This document shows positions 1 through 7,880 of a stretch of 56,688 nucleotides of DNA, one piece after another. The position numbers were made by a program, and so were the translations under genes. The DNA comes from CAIJMI01 sp043798445. GTDB lineage: Bacteria > Patescibacteriota > Microgenomatia > UBA10105 > UBA927. The DNA lies in the NCBI GenBank assembly GCA_043798445.1, contig JAZDOQ010000018.1, positions 1 through 56,688 of the forward strand. Reading direction: 5' to 3'. Within the stretch, counting starts at the first letter, position 1. Each line of letters opens with the position of its first letter. Below the pieces are notes generated by a model that worked only from the letters and a program-made list of their open reading frames with translations, was not told the origin of the DNA and did no database searches.

Positions 1-1
1 T

Positions 2-505
2 GATCCATACAACCAAATAGCAGCAAAAAACCTCCATAAACTTGCATCAACCAAGCGCGATGCATTGATAACAACAAACACATGCGATATTTCACCGCTT
101 CTTTTCCTTGAAGAACCGGGGAAAACAAAAGTTGTTGATTGTATCAATGCCGCTCCCATGAACACATTGACCTGTCTTACCTGCGGGCAGGAAGTGTTTC
201 TTAAACCCAAAAAACACACCGTTGAGGTCAGGGATCAACATAGCAAATACCTAGGTGCGCTTCCTGATGATGTTGCATTTAAAATGATTAAACTCCTCAC
301 TGCGGGAAACACATATTCAGTATTTGTAAGAGGCATTTCAAAAAATTGTATATCGGTATTCATCAGAGAACTAAAACGGGGAAAAAAACTCCAAAATCAA
401 CCATCATTTATCGGGGCCACAAATTATATGCCCTATCAACGAGACGTCGCACATACCCCAGTCAAACCGGTCGACGAAGAAGAGCCAGAAGAAGTACAGG
501 AATAA
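2..505 (+). CDS. C-terminal part of a TPR-like protein (5' truncated)
   Basis: The reading frame is open from the window edge and ends at TAA 503-505, so only the C-terminus is visible. A TTG at 65 could act as a start but the frame continues upstream with residues like DPYNQIAAKNLHKL, which resembles the end of a tetratricopeptide helix pair. I therefore treat it as 5' truncated. The rest has no catalytic motif I recognise: a CLTCG pair, a basic stretch, a globular segment (VRDQHSKYLGALPDD), and an acidic tail (DEEEPEEVQE). From memory, proteins with TPR repeats and a similar C-terminal domain occur in Microgenomates. The TPR assignment rests on about 15 residues and is tentative. Confidence 0.6.
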   Translation, partial: DPYNQIAAKNLHKLASTKRDALITTNTCDISPLLFLEEPGKTKVVDCINAAPMNTLTCLTCGQEVFLKPKKHTVEVRDQHSKYLGALPDDVAFKMIKLLTAGNTYSVFVRGISKNCISVFIRELKRGKKLQNQPSFIGATNYMPYQRDVAHTPVKPVDEEEPEEVQE

Positions 506-516
506 ACAACAATTCA

Positions 517-1473
517 TTACTTCGGTAGATACCGACGCTCTATCCCCTTCCCCAACCGTACAACTAAATCAGCGCGAGCGACTTCTTGACGCTCAACAAG
601 CGTACATCCGTACATCGAACGCAAAAAGTCAGCGGTATAGGAAGTCAAAAACGGTTTCATTGCTGAAACTTCACATACTCCTTCGTACGGAACATCATCA
701 TTTCCGACAGATACAACAAACCCACCCGTATGCTCTATGAGTCGTGCTACTCGCTGCCCTATACCCGGGGTGCCGGTTGTATTGTATAAGGCGATGCGTA
801 TCCCTTCCTGACGAAGCGGCGTGTCTTCAAGATTGTTTCCAATGATGGCATCGTACCGTTCCTTGTCAAACCGAATCGCCAACGTCTGATCCGGCATCTG
901 CTCATCATACGTTATCTGGTTATTTCGGAAATCAAAAACCGTTGCAGTATCAGATCCTACCAATTGAAATTTTTTCCATACATACAGCATTTCTCCAAGA
1001 CGGATGTTTGTGTTTCCCGTAACAACCATACGAATAATATTTGACAAAGAAAACGTATGTTTGAGAACAACAATGACCATATCGTCAGAAAAAGATGTAG
1101 CAGTTGAAGGAAGCGCACCGTGCCAGCGAATTGGTGTGGCAAACGATTCTTCAAGTGATGTTCTATATAATCCTCCCTTATGACGATCCATCGCATCTAG
1201 CTTCCATAGCGCATCAAGACTGTACCATCCATATCCATTCACCGCTTCTATCTGCAGGGAAGAAGGCAGTAAAAAAACAGCAAACCGTGCACGATCAGAT
1301 TCCCAAGACACTACAATCGTTGGATCTCCTTGAAGAACAATACCAGCCCTTCCTCTAGGGAGTTTTGGTGATAGAACAAAAAAAGCAAATCCCAACGCGA
1401 CAAGGGCAACAATAAAAATAACCAAAACACGGGCAATGCGGCGTTTGCTTCTCCCCCTTTGATCTGTCACCAT
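517..1473 (-). CDS. Membrane-anchored LytR_C-domain protein
   Basis: A 318-residue protein with a basic N-terminus (residues 1-13), one hydrophobic segment (about 14-36) and a large outer domain, so probably a type II membrane-anchored envelope protein. From about residue 225 the sequence IRIALYNTTGTPGIGQ, followed by a helix and VVSVGN, matches the LytR cell-envelope C-terminal domain (LytR_C). That domain is often found with LytR-CpsA-Psr ligases, but no LCP catalytic domain is visible here. The start overlaps the stop of the small gene at 1467-1610, so the two are probably translationally coupled. A role in cell-wall polymer handling is inferred from the domain only. Confidence 0.6.
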   Translation of the reverse strand: MVTDQRGRSKRRIARVLVIFIVALVALGFAFFVLSPKLPRGRAGIVLQGDPTIVVSWESDRARFAVFLLPSSLQIEAVNGYGWYSLDALWKLDAMDRHKGGLYRTSLEESFATPIRWHGALPSTATSFSDDMVIVVLKHTFSLSNIIRMVVTGNTNIRLGEMLYVWKKFQLVGSDTATVFDFRNNQITYDEQMPDQTLAIRFDKERYDAIIGNNLEDTPLRQEGIRIALYNTTGTPGIGQRVARLIEHTGGFVVSVGNDDVPYEGVCEVSAMKPFLTSYTADFLRSMYGCTLVERQEVARADLVVRLGKGIERRYLPK

Positions 1474-1610
1474 TCTTTTTTTCCTTTTTTGATAATCTCA
1501 ACATGCGGCATCTGCCATGGAGTATTGGTCATCTGACGGGAAGCCCTTTTTTCAAGAGCTGATTTCTTTACTTTTTTCTTTTCATGTGTACGATAGTCGC
1601 TGGATCCCAT
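1467..1610 (-). CDS. Small basic protein, 47 aa, unknown function
   Basis: ATG at 1608-1610, stop TGA at 1467-1469. A strong ribosome site (AAAGGAGG) sits 7 nt before the ATG. The 47-residue product is Lys/Arg rich, begins MGSSDYRTHEKKK, and ends VEIIKKGKKEW. Its stop overlaps the ATG of the LytR_C protein (ATGGTGA), a typical coupling arrangement. No domain is recognised. The strong ribosome site, coupling and coherent composition make it a real gene in my view. The high charge suggests nucleic-acid or ribosome contact, but that is only a guess. Confidence 0.7.
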   Translation of the reverse strand: MGSSDYRTHEKKKVKKSALEKRASRQMTNTPWQMPHVEIIKKGKKEW

Positions 1611-1646
1611 AGGTCAATCCTCCTTTAATAAGTACTACTATATCTA

Positions 1647-2825
1647 TTATATAGTCATCCACTGCTTTTTCAATTGCTGGTATGTTCCCTCCTTAATGGC
1701 TGTTCGAATAAATCCCACAAGCTGATTGATAAACGAGATATTGTGGATTGTGGCAAGTCGGTACGCAAGCAGTTCCCTAACATGGAACAGATGATGGATA
1801 TATCCCCTGGAATACTGCTTGCAGGTATAACACTGACAATTGGCATCTATCGGTTTTACATCCTCCGAATATGTTTTCTTCGTGATATCAAAAACAAATG
1901 AAGATGTTACATCCCGGATAAACAGATGTCCCATACGGGCAAGCCTTGTTGCTTGTACACAGTCAAACGTATCCACTCCCGCATCAACAAGCGTAAAGAT
2001 GTCGTCTATCTCCCCAACCCCCAGAAGATGTCGTGGTTTGTCATCAGGAAGAATCGGCAGAACCCAGAACAATACCTTTGCCATATCTTCCTTCCCCTCC
2101 CCAACAGCAACACCACCGATGGCAAAACCGTCAAAGGAAAGGTTTGTAATAAACTTGGCAGATTTTTTCCGAAGATCTTCAAAGACACTTCCTTGGATTG
2201 ATCCATACAGTGCCTGATATAACGGATATGCTTTGGCAAGCGTATTGTGTGCTTCAAGACTACGTTTTGCCCATGCATGAGTCCGGTCCATGGACCGCTC
2301 AGCCTGCTTTTTTGTCACAGGATACGGTGTGCAATCGTCAAACGCTATATGGATATCCGATCCCAAATCCCATTGGTATTCCATGCTGTTTTCTGCCGTG
2401 AATACATACTCTTTCCCATCCCAATGAGAATTGAACTTTACGCCGTCATCTGTAATCCGTACGAGACTCGCTTCTCCCTGACCGTCTTCATTCTTCCGGG
2501 CAAACCGTTTACTTCCTAAAGAAAAAACCTGGAATCCACCACTATCAGTAATCAGCGGTCGATCCCATCTCATAAATTTATGGAGACCTCCAAATTTCTT
2601 CACAACCTCCACTCCCGGTCGCATAACCATATGATAGGTATTCACAAAAAAGAGATGCACATCGAGGTCTTTTAGATCTTCAGGAGTAAGTGATTTAACG
2701 GTTGCTTGGGTTCCCACAGGCACAAATGCAGGGGTCTCGATATCTCCATGAGGGGTATGAATAACGCCTATCCGAGCCTTGCTTTTAACGTCCTTCCCTG
2801 TAACTTTGAAGCTAAAATCATGCAT
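1647..2825 (-). CDS. tgt: Queuine tRNA-ribosyltransferase
   Basis: 392 residues, normal for bacterial Tgt. It exchanges guanine for preQ1 (or queuine) at the wobble base of GUN-anticodon tRNAs. Visible motifs: DSGGFQ at 94-99 with the base-binding/catalytic Asp94, the nucleophile Asp288 in DTFDCV, and the zinc site C330-x-C332-x2-C335 with H361, the right CxCx2Cx25H spacing. No preQ1-synthesis gene is in the window, so the substrate base may be scavenged. A -10 box (2833-2838) lies 7 nt before the ATG, so the mRNA is probably leaderless. The gene shares a short intergenic space with the divergent receiver gene at 2878. Confidence 0.97.
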   Translation of the reverse strand: MHDFSFKVTGKDVKSKARIGVIHTPHGDIETPAFVPVGTQATVKSLTPEDLKDLDVHLFFVNTYHMVMRPGVEVVKKFGGLHKFMRWDRPLITDSGGFQVFSLGSKRFARKNEDGQGEASLVRITDDGVKFNSHWDGKEYVFTAENSMEYQWDLGSDIHIAFDDCTPYPVTKKQAERSMDRTHAWAKRSLEAHNTLAKAYPLYQALYGSIQGSVFEDLRKKSAKFITNLSFDGFAIGGVAVGEGKEDMAKVLFWVLPILPDDKPRHLLGVGEIDDIFTLVDAGVDTFDCVQATRLARMGHLFIRDVTSSFVFDITKKTYSEDVKPIDANCQCYTCKQYSRGYIHHLFHVRELLAYRLATIHNISFINQLVGFIRTAIKEGTYQQLKKQWMTI

Positions 2826-2832
2826 ATAGCGT

Positions 2833-2838
2833 ATTGTA
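2833..2838 (-). promoter_or_regulatory. Extended -10 promoter of tgt, leaderless
   Basis: On the minus strand the sequence TGATACAAT (TGn plus TACAAT) ends 7 nt before the tgt ATG at 2825. Transcription would start at or within 1-2 nt of the start codon. No ribosome site is present between them. Confidence 0.65.
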
Positions 2839-2860
2839 TCATGATTAATTTGATATAGAA

Positions 2861-2869
2861 TGATATAAT
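2861..2869 (+). promoter_or_regulatory. Extended -10 promoter of the receiver gene
   Basis: TGATATAAT (TGn + perfect TATAAT at 2864-2869) lies 8 nt before the ATG at 2878. There is no good -35 at standard spacing, as expected for extended -10 promoters. The transcript would be nearly leaderless. Confidence 0.7.
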
Positions 2870-2877
2870 ATCACCAT

Positions 2878-3243
2878 ATGGCACCAGAAAACGCAAACAT
2901 CTTCTATGTAGACGACGATCAAGTGATGTCCGATTTGGATATAGAATATCTTGAAGGAATGGGACATCATGTCATTGAACAAGCGACATCACTTGCCGAA
3001 GCAAAACAAAAAATACCGAAACTAAAGGAAACAAATGTCCAAGTAGCAGTTATTGACGGAAATTTAACTCCAGGTAATAAAAGCGGGGCAGATGGAGAAA
3101 TCATGGCAAAAGCAATTCATAAAAAATTTCCTGAGATTATCGTCATTGGCCACTCTAAAGACAATCCTATTATTGGAGCCGATATTAACGTAAGTAAAAA
3201 GGCGGGACTTGTAGCCCTCGGGGAAGCCGTCACAAAAGCATAA
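2878..3243 (+). CDS. Stand-alone response-regulator receiver domain
   Basis: 121 residues, essentially one CheY-like receiver domain with no output domain. The acidic pocket is D12-D13-D14 after strand 1 (IFYVDDD), the phospho-acceptor is D60 at the end of strand 3 (VAVID), the Ser/Thr switch position is S93 (IGHSKD), and the conserved Lys is in VSKKAG (107-108). All phosphorylation residues are therefore present. No histidine kinase is encoded in the window. It is followed after 12 nt by the unknown gene at 3256, probably in the same transcript, which could be its partner. The partner idea is inference. Confidence 0.85.
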   Translation: MAPENANIFYVDDDQVMSDLDIEYLEGMGHHVIEQATSLAEAKQKIPKLKETNVQVAVIDGNLTPGNKSGADGEIMAKAIHKKFPEIIVIGHSKDNPIIGADINVSKKAGLVALGEAVTKA

Positions 3244-3255
3244 AAATTATCTCCT

Positions 3256-3708
3256 ATGCAAAACCCAGAGCTTAAAGGAAGAAGTTTTGTCGAACCGTCT
3301 GAAGGCTGGATTATGCCACGTCAAAATATTGACGGACATGATATCGTTCGATATTTTTCCATATTGTTTGCAGACAGTCAAGGAGCAATGCTCATGGTCA
3401 AATCAAGAAATTTTGACGGATCTTTGCATAAAAACTTAAAACCACTGATTGATGAGGGTAATAAAATTGGTTATGACCTAAAAGACAAAAGCCACTTTTT
3501 TTACCCAAAGGGCGGTTCTTTATTTATGGATTATAAAATTATGCGAAGTAACTGGTATAAATCACTAATTTTACAACAGGGTGTCCAACCTGAAGATATT
3601 GATAAACAATTTTCTGAATCGATGACAGCGGAACAATTTTTCTCTACAGCACGTAGTCTTGTAGAAACTTGGTGGGATGTCCCTATCCCAATCCATGCTC
3701 GATTTTAA
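3256..3708 (+). CDS. Uncharacterised 150-aa protein paired with the receiver
   Basis: No family recognised. The protein is soluble with no signal peptide and is rich in aromatic residues (WIMPRQN, HFFYPKGG, WYKSLIL, ETWWDVP). It follows the receiver gene by 12 nt, so the two are likely co-transcribed. Its last 26 nt overlap, tail to tail, the end of the antiporter gene on the other strand. A role in the same signalling pathway is plausible from context only. Confidence 0.7.
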   Translation: MQNPELKGRSFVEPSEGWIMPRQNIDGHDIVRYFSILFADSQGAMLMVKSRNFDGSLHKNLKPLIDEGNKIGYDLKDKSHFFYPKGGSLFMDYKIMRSNWYKSLILQQGVQPEDIDKQFSESMTAEQFFSTARSLVETWWDVPIPIHARF

Positions 3709-5413
3709 GACGGGCTATCTTTCCGTCAATATCCGCTTGTTCTACTCCAAACTGGGAAAAAAGTTTATGGGCAATGGCTAGCGCTGCTTCAAACTCAGGT
3801 TGTACGATTGTGTGTACTCCTAATGTTTTTAATCGAAGCTGATCTTGCTCATGATGGGTTCTGCAAATAATACGAATGGATTTGTTGAGCGTTTGCGCAT
3901 TGGCAATCACCATCTCCTGTGTATGCCGGTCTGGAATTGCAATAACAACGGCTTTTGCATAGTCCACTTGTGCATAATCCAACACATCCATGTCTGCAGG
4001 GTCTCCGTAAATTACCTGAATATTTTTCTCACGCAAGAGTTTGACCGTTGTATGATCATAATCAACAACAATAAAGGGAATTCCTGCCATAGTAAGTGCG
4101 CGCCCTACATACCTCCCTACCCGACCGTATCCGCAAATAACTACGTGATCTTTAAATGCCGCTTCTTTACCGAATAATTCCGTTTCCTGCTTTTCAGGGA
4201 TAAAATTTGGATACAAGAATGGAACTTTTTTCCGTAGAAAATAAAAGATGTTCTGCGCTTTCGTAAACAAGGGAGAGCTCACCATAATGGTCACGAAAAC
4301 GAGCGCGACGATGGTTGCATAGTGTTGTTCACTTAGCACTCCCTGCGTTAACCCGACACGCGCGATTATAAACCCAAATTCACTCATTTGCGTGAGACCG
4401 ATTGCAACGATGAACGCTGTCTTCCTGTGATATCCCAAAAATCGGGATAGAAAATACACAATCACCGCTTTCACAACAACGATGATAATGGTCATGAGTG
4501 CTATGTTTGGCAGTACCGGCATGAGAAGTGACACGGGAAGCGCCATACCAAGCGACACAAAAAAGACAACAGCAAACAAATCACGGAGTGGCCGAACCTC
4601 AGCAAATATGGCATGGTTCTGACTGGTTTCTGCAACTAATATTCCTGCAATAAATGCTCCAAGTGCTGCTGAAAGACCAGCCATATACGCAACGGTGCCT
4701 GACATAAACACAAGCCCCATGACGGTCACCAAAAAAATCTCGCGGCTTCCGATAGCAGCAATTTTGTTCAGCACCCAGGGAATACCGGTTCGACCTAAAA
4801 ATATAATTGCGCCGATAGCAATTGATGCCTTAATCAAATTCACGCCCAACAAACTTACGGTTGTCACAACTGAGGCAGAGCCTGCAATATAGATTGCACC
4901 AATCGTCGGAATCATCATCATGATAGGAATCACTGCCAAGTCCTGAACAATAAGCCATCCTGTTAACACTTCTCCGGGAATAGTTTCCATTTCTCCCCGT
5001 TCAGAAAGAAGCCTGATAACAACGGCGGTTGAAGATAGTGCTGCAGCAACCGCAATAAACATGGCTGGAAGAAAAGAAAAACCAAGCGTCAAAAAAATAG
5101 GAAGGAATATACAAAATGATAATAGCATCTGGAGTGTTGCAGCCCAGGATACGGTGCCCAACACTTTCCGCAGCCTATGAAAAGAAAACTCAACGCCAAG
5201 GGTAAACAGAAGAAGCGTCACACCTGTTTCTGCGACACGCTCAATGAGCACCATATCAACGGCTGATGAAAATACATTTCCAACCAAAACGCCAACTGCA
5301 ATATATCCTAAAATAAGAGGTAGCCGGAGTGCTTTTGCGATAATGCCACCGGCAAGAGCCGCGAACAGGATAAGAAAAAGGGTGGTAAATAACGGCAGTG
5401 TTTCTGAAATCAT
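3683..5413 (-). CDS. CPA2-family cation:proton antiporter with RCK/TrkA-N domain (KefB-like)
   Basis: 576 residues. The first roughly 390 form 11-13 membrane helices of the Na+/H+ exchanger fold, with the family sequence ALSSTAVVIRLL and the gate-like LSAALGAFIAGILVAET. The C-terminus from about residue 422 (DHVVICGYGRVGRY) is a Rossmann NAD-binding TrkA-N/RCK domain. This arrangement is that of KefB/KefC/YbaL-type K+ (or Na+)/H+ antiporters gated by nucleotide. The TrkA-C domain is missing or reduced to a short helix. The start overlaps the stop of the upstream pseudouridine synthase gene by 4 nt (ATGA), so they are in one operon. Ion selectivity cannot be read from sequence. Confidence 0.88.
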   Translation of the reverse strand: MISETLPLFTTLFLILFAALAGGIIAKALRLPLILGYIAVGVLVGNVFSSAVDMVLIERVAETGVTLLLFTLGVEFSFHRLRKVLGTVSWAATLQMLLSFCIFLPIFLTLGFSFLPAMFIAVAAALSSTAVVIRLLSERGEMETIPGEVLTGWLIVQDLAVIPIMMMIPTIGAIYIAGSASVVTTVSLLGVNLIKASIAIGAIIFLGRTGIPWVLNKIAAIGSREIFLVTVMGLVFMSGTVAYMAGLSAALGAFIAGILVAETSQNHAIFAEVRPLRDLFAVVFFVSLGMALPVSLLMPVLPNIALMTIIIVVVKAVIVYFLSRFLGYHRKTAFIVAIGLTQMSEFGFIIARVGLTQGVLSEQHYATIVALVFVTIMVSSPLFTKAQNIFYFLRKKVPFLYPNFIPEKQETELFGKEAAFKDHVVICGYGRVGRYVGRALTMAGIPFIVVDYDHTTVKLLREKNIQVIYGDPADMDVLDYAQVDYAKAVVIAIPDRHTQEMVIANAQTLNKSIRIICRTHHEQDQLRLKTLGVHTIVQPEFEAALAIAHKLFSQFGVEQADIDGKIARLKIEHGLG

Positions 5414-6129
5414 GAAATAATCCTATTCATATCATCCGGTATCGGAGCTTCTATTGCAAGTTCTTCACCTGTTGTCGGATGAAACAGAATAATCTTCCAC
5501 GCGTGAAGCATTACACGCGGAGCCCATTCCCGGTCATCACGGCTTGTTTTTCTTCCCGCATATAAATAATCACCCAATAGCGGATGGTTAATATATTTCA
5601 TATGAACACGGATTTGATGTGTCCGTCCGGTCTCAGGATATAATTCAACAAATGAAATTTTTTCTTTACTGTGAATTGTCAACTGCGAATTAATCACTTT
5701 ATATTTCGTTATCGAATCTTTTCCACCGGGAACAATACCAAACCGTTCCCGATTCCACGGCAATCTCCCGACAGGAGCCCGCACTTCCCCTTCTTTTGGC
5801 ACGAGTTCGCCATGAACAATCGCAAGATATGTTTTTTTAATGATACGTTCCTTAAACTGTCGTTGCAGTTCAATAAACGCAGGAAGTGTTTTGGCAATCA
5901 GAAGAATTCCTGATGTTTCCTTATCAATTCTATGAACCACCCCTGATCGATCAACAAAATCGCAATATTCCTGTGTTTCAGGTTCCGTATGGGAAAAAAT
6001 GGGATAAGTTTGTTCCATCCAATCCTGAATAGTTTCTCCCTTAACGGACTCAGCACGGTTAACAACTACACCCACGGGTTTATTAATCGCTAAGAACGAC
6101 GCGTCCTTAAAAATAATGGAAATATCCAT
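5410..6129 (-). CDS. RluA/RluD-family pseudouridine synthase
   Basis: 239 residues without an N-terminal S4 domain, so closer in size to RluA than RluD. The catalytic Asp is in VHRIDKETSG, the family's HRLDxxTSG motif. The RTHQIRVH motif and LLGDYLYAG are also present. The enzyme isomerises uridine to pseudouridine in rRNA or tRNA; the target site cannot be decided here. It lies 5 nt after the DksA-like gene and overlaps the antiporter start by 4 nt, inside the run lgt - dksA-like - pseudouridine synthase - antiporter. Confidence 0.9.
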   Translation of the reverse strand: MDISIIFKDASFLAINKPVGVVVNRAESVKGETIQDWMEQTYPIFSHTEPETQEYCDFVDRSGVVHRIDKETSGILLIAKTLPAFIELQRQFKERIIKKTYLAIVHGELVPKEGEVRAPVGRLPWNRERFGIVPGGKDSITKYKVINSQLTIHSKEKISFVELYPETGRTHQIRVHMKYINHPLLGDYLYAGRKTSRDDREWAPRVMLHAWKIILFHPTTGEELAIEAPIPDDMNRIIS

Positions 6130-6134
6130 ACCTA

Positions 6135-6527
6135 TTACTTTTTTCCTGCGGAGCTGGATCCGGCTCTGCAGGACTTCTTCTGTTCACAGGAAAGACATAA
6201 TGTAGCCATGGGAAGAACACTTAACCGTTCCGTGTCAATCATGTTGTTACATTCTGTGCATGCTCCGTACGTGCCAACATCAATACGCACAAGAGCATCT
6301 TCAATCGTGTGAAGCTTTGCTTTTAATTCATCGACCATCGCTGAAACGCGATCGTGATTGGATTCCTCACTTGCCTCCGTATCAGACGCGGCATTATCAT
6401 TCGACCGTTCCGGATCGGTAAACGGATCTTGCTTTTGAAGTTCGGCAATACGTTCGGTCAACGTTAATTTTTCTTTTTCAAAATGTGTTTTAATTTCCTT
6501 CAATATGTCGCTTGGAAAACTTTGCAT
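6135..6527 (-). CDS. DksA/TraR-type C4 zinc finger protein
   Basis: 130 residues. An N-terminal helical half (coiled-coil hairpin) is followed by CTECNNMIDTERL and CLSCEQ, a C4 zinc finger in the DksA/TraR position. DksA-type proteins bind in the RNA polymerase secondary channel and tune stringent-type control. Many short family members of this kind are general stress proteins, so the exact job is open. The ribosome site TAGGAGGAA lies inside the end of the lgt gene, and the two genes overlap by 38 nt. Confidence 0.85.
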   Translation of the reverse strand: MQSFPSDILKEIKTHFEKEKLTLTERIAELQKQDPFTDPERSNDNAASDTEASEESNHDRVSAMVDELKAKLHTIEDALVRIDVGTYGACTECNNMIDTERLSVLPMATLCLSCEQKKSCRAGSSSAGKK

Positions 6528-7335
6528 ACATTCCTCCTATACATTTTTTACTTGCGCTCAACATCATGCTTCCCACATGCATTAACCGCTCTTTCCCACC
6601 GCCCCGAACATAAAAAGCGCCCAGTGATTGTCCGAAAATTCCGACAAGTATCCATTGATTGGCGCTTAGGTGTCCCAAGTATACCGCATGTTCAATAAAA
6701 AACTCAACTGCAAATGCAGATAGGGAAAACAGCGAGAAAAACCACATCGCAATACTTCCGGCTGACCATGCATATTTCTCTGAAAGTTTACGGATGATGG
6801 AAATAACAATAATAACACCAATCATGAAAGCAAGACTATACAATTGAATTGGATGCCGAAGACCAACATGTCCAACATACGGTATTGCCCATTGTGCTAC
6901 AGCTTGTTTTCCAACCGTTGATCCATCCAATAATCCTCCAATAAGACCAATTGCATAGGCCCACATGAATGATAAAGAAAAAGCGTCAAGCATGTGTGCA
7001 ACACGAATTTTGTTTTTCATCGCAAAAAATACAAGAATCAATACCGCTCCAATCAGTGCTCCGTAGAGCGATAATCCCGGTTGTACCCACAGTGCAACAA
7101 CCCGAAGCCAATTTTCTGAAAAAAGCGACGGGTGACTCACAACAAACCCAAAACGGGAAACAACAAGAGACATGAGTGTGGTAGCAAACATTGCATCAAA
7201 AATCCGTTCTTCAGTAATCGCAAGTGATCGAAGATGCCTCCAAAAGGTGAATGACCAAATAAACCAAGCAATAATCAATACAATACTAAAACTAAATACA
7301 TGAAATGTTCCGATAGAAAAAAGAATTGGCATCAT
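6490..7335 (-). CDS. lgt: Prolipoprotein diacylglyceryl transferase-like membrane protein
   Basis: Start chosen at the ATG at 7335 (MMPILFSIG): a -10 box sits 9 nt upstream and this gives the normal Lgt N-terminus, rather than the ATG at 7365. About seven membrane helices, with family-like GLSLYGALIGA and HPIQLYSL segments. Lgt moves diacylglycerol from phosphatidylglycerol to lipobox cysteines. The usual RxGNxxN-type loop is poorly conserved here (GGLLDGSTVGKQ), so substrate specificity may have drifted. It is the first gene of the unit running down to the antiporter. Confidence 0.75.
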   Translation of the reverse strand: MMPILFSIGTFHVFSFSIVLIIAWFIWSFTFWRHLRSLAITEERIFDAMFATTLMSLVVSRFGFVVSHPSLFSENWLRVVALWVQPGLSLYGALIGAVLILVFFAMKNKIRVAHMLDAFSLSFMWAYAIGLIGGLLDGSTVGKQAVAQWAIPYVGHVGLRHPIQLYSLAFMIGVIIVISIIRKLSEKYAWSAGSIAMWFFSLFSLSAFAVEFFIEHAVYLGHLSANQWILVGIFGQSLGAFYVRGGGKERLMHVGSMMLSASKKCIGGMYAKFSKRHIEGN

Positions 7336-7344
7336 ACAAAAATA

Positions 7345-7350
7345 AGTATA
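7345..7350 (-). promoter_or_regulatory. -10 box of lgt operon
   Basis: TATACT on the minus strand, 9 nt before the ATG at 7335. Predicted leader is 2-3 nt. No ribosome site upstream of the start. Confidence 0.6.
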
Positions 7351-7365
7351 CCCCAGGAAGTGCAT

Positions 7366-7395
7366 TTGCTTCCAGTGGGAAGTTTGACTTACAAT
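7366..7395 (+). promoter_or_regulatory. Promoter of the YdjM-like gene
   Basis: TTGCTT (7366-7371), 18-nt spacer, TACAAT (7390-7395). The first downstream ATGs are at 7398, 7407 and 7410; transcription start is expected near 7402, which favours 7407 as start with a very short leader. Confidence 0.5.
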
Positions 7396-7406
7396 TGATG
7401 GTACCT

Positions 7407-7880
7407 ATGATGGCAACCGCACATACACTGGTCGCTGGCGCAATTGCAGCAAACGTCGGCAATCCCGCTCTCGCACTGCCTCTTGCTTTTGCGTCTCACT
7501 TTCTCTTAGACAGCATTCCGCATTGGGATTTTGGCACAAACTGGCGAAAACGAACCAAACTATCAACCGGAGTCTTTGCAATCACCGACACAGTGGTTGG
7601 TCTTACTGCTGCATGGATTTTCTTTTCAAACACGGTTCCCCCTCTCATTCTCGCCGCTTGTCTTATTCTCTCCCTTGTTCCGGATTGGCTTGAGGCACCA
7701 TGGTATATATTTTTTGCTGATCAAAAACACACAGGCCCAAAAATCAATGCAACACCTCTTGAAAAAATGACGTACGGAGTATATACATTAACCAATACAA
7801 CACACACAAAAGCACCATTCCCCTGGGGATTAATATCCCAAATTGCCACCGTTACATTTTTTTTGCTTGTGCTTCGATAA
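7407..7880 (+). CDS. YdjM-like membrane-bound metal-dependent hydrolase
   Basis: Start set at 7407 (MMATAHTLVAGA), because the frame upstream overlaps the divergent lgt gene and the -10 box is at 7390-7395; an ATG at 7326 is possible but unlikely. The product has about 157 residues with several hydrophobic helices. H33-like residues in MATAHTLVAG, SHFLLDSIPHWDFG and LVPDWLEAPW form the His/Asp pattern of the YdjM/LexA-binding-inner-membrane hydrolase family. Function in that family is not firmly known. Its last 29 nt overlap the end of pepA tail to tail. Confidence 0.65.
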   Translation: MMATAHTLVAGAIAANVGNPALALPLAFASHFLLDSIPHWDFGTNWRKRTKLSTGVFAITDTVVGLTAAWIFFSNTVPPLILAACLILSLVPDWLEAPWYIFFADQKHTGPKINATPLEKMTYGVYTLTNTTHTKAPFPWGLISQIATVTFFLLVLR

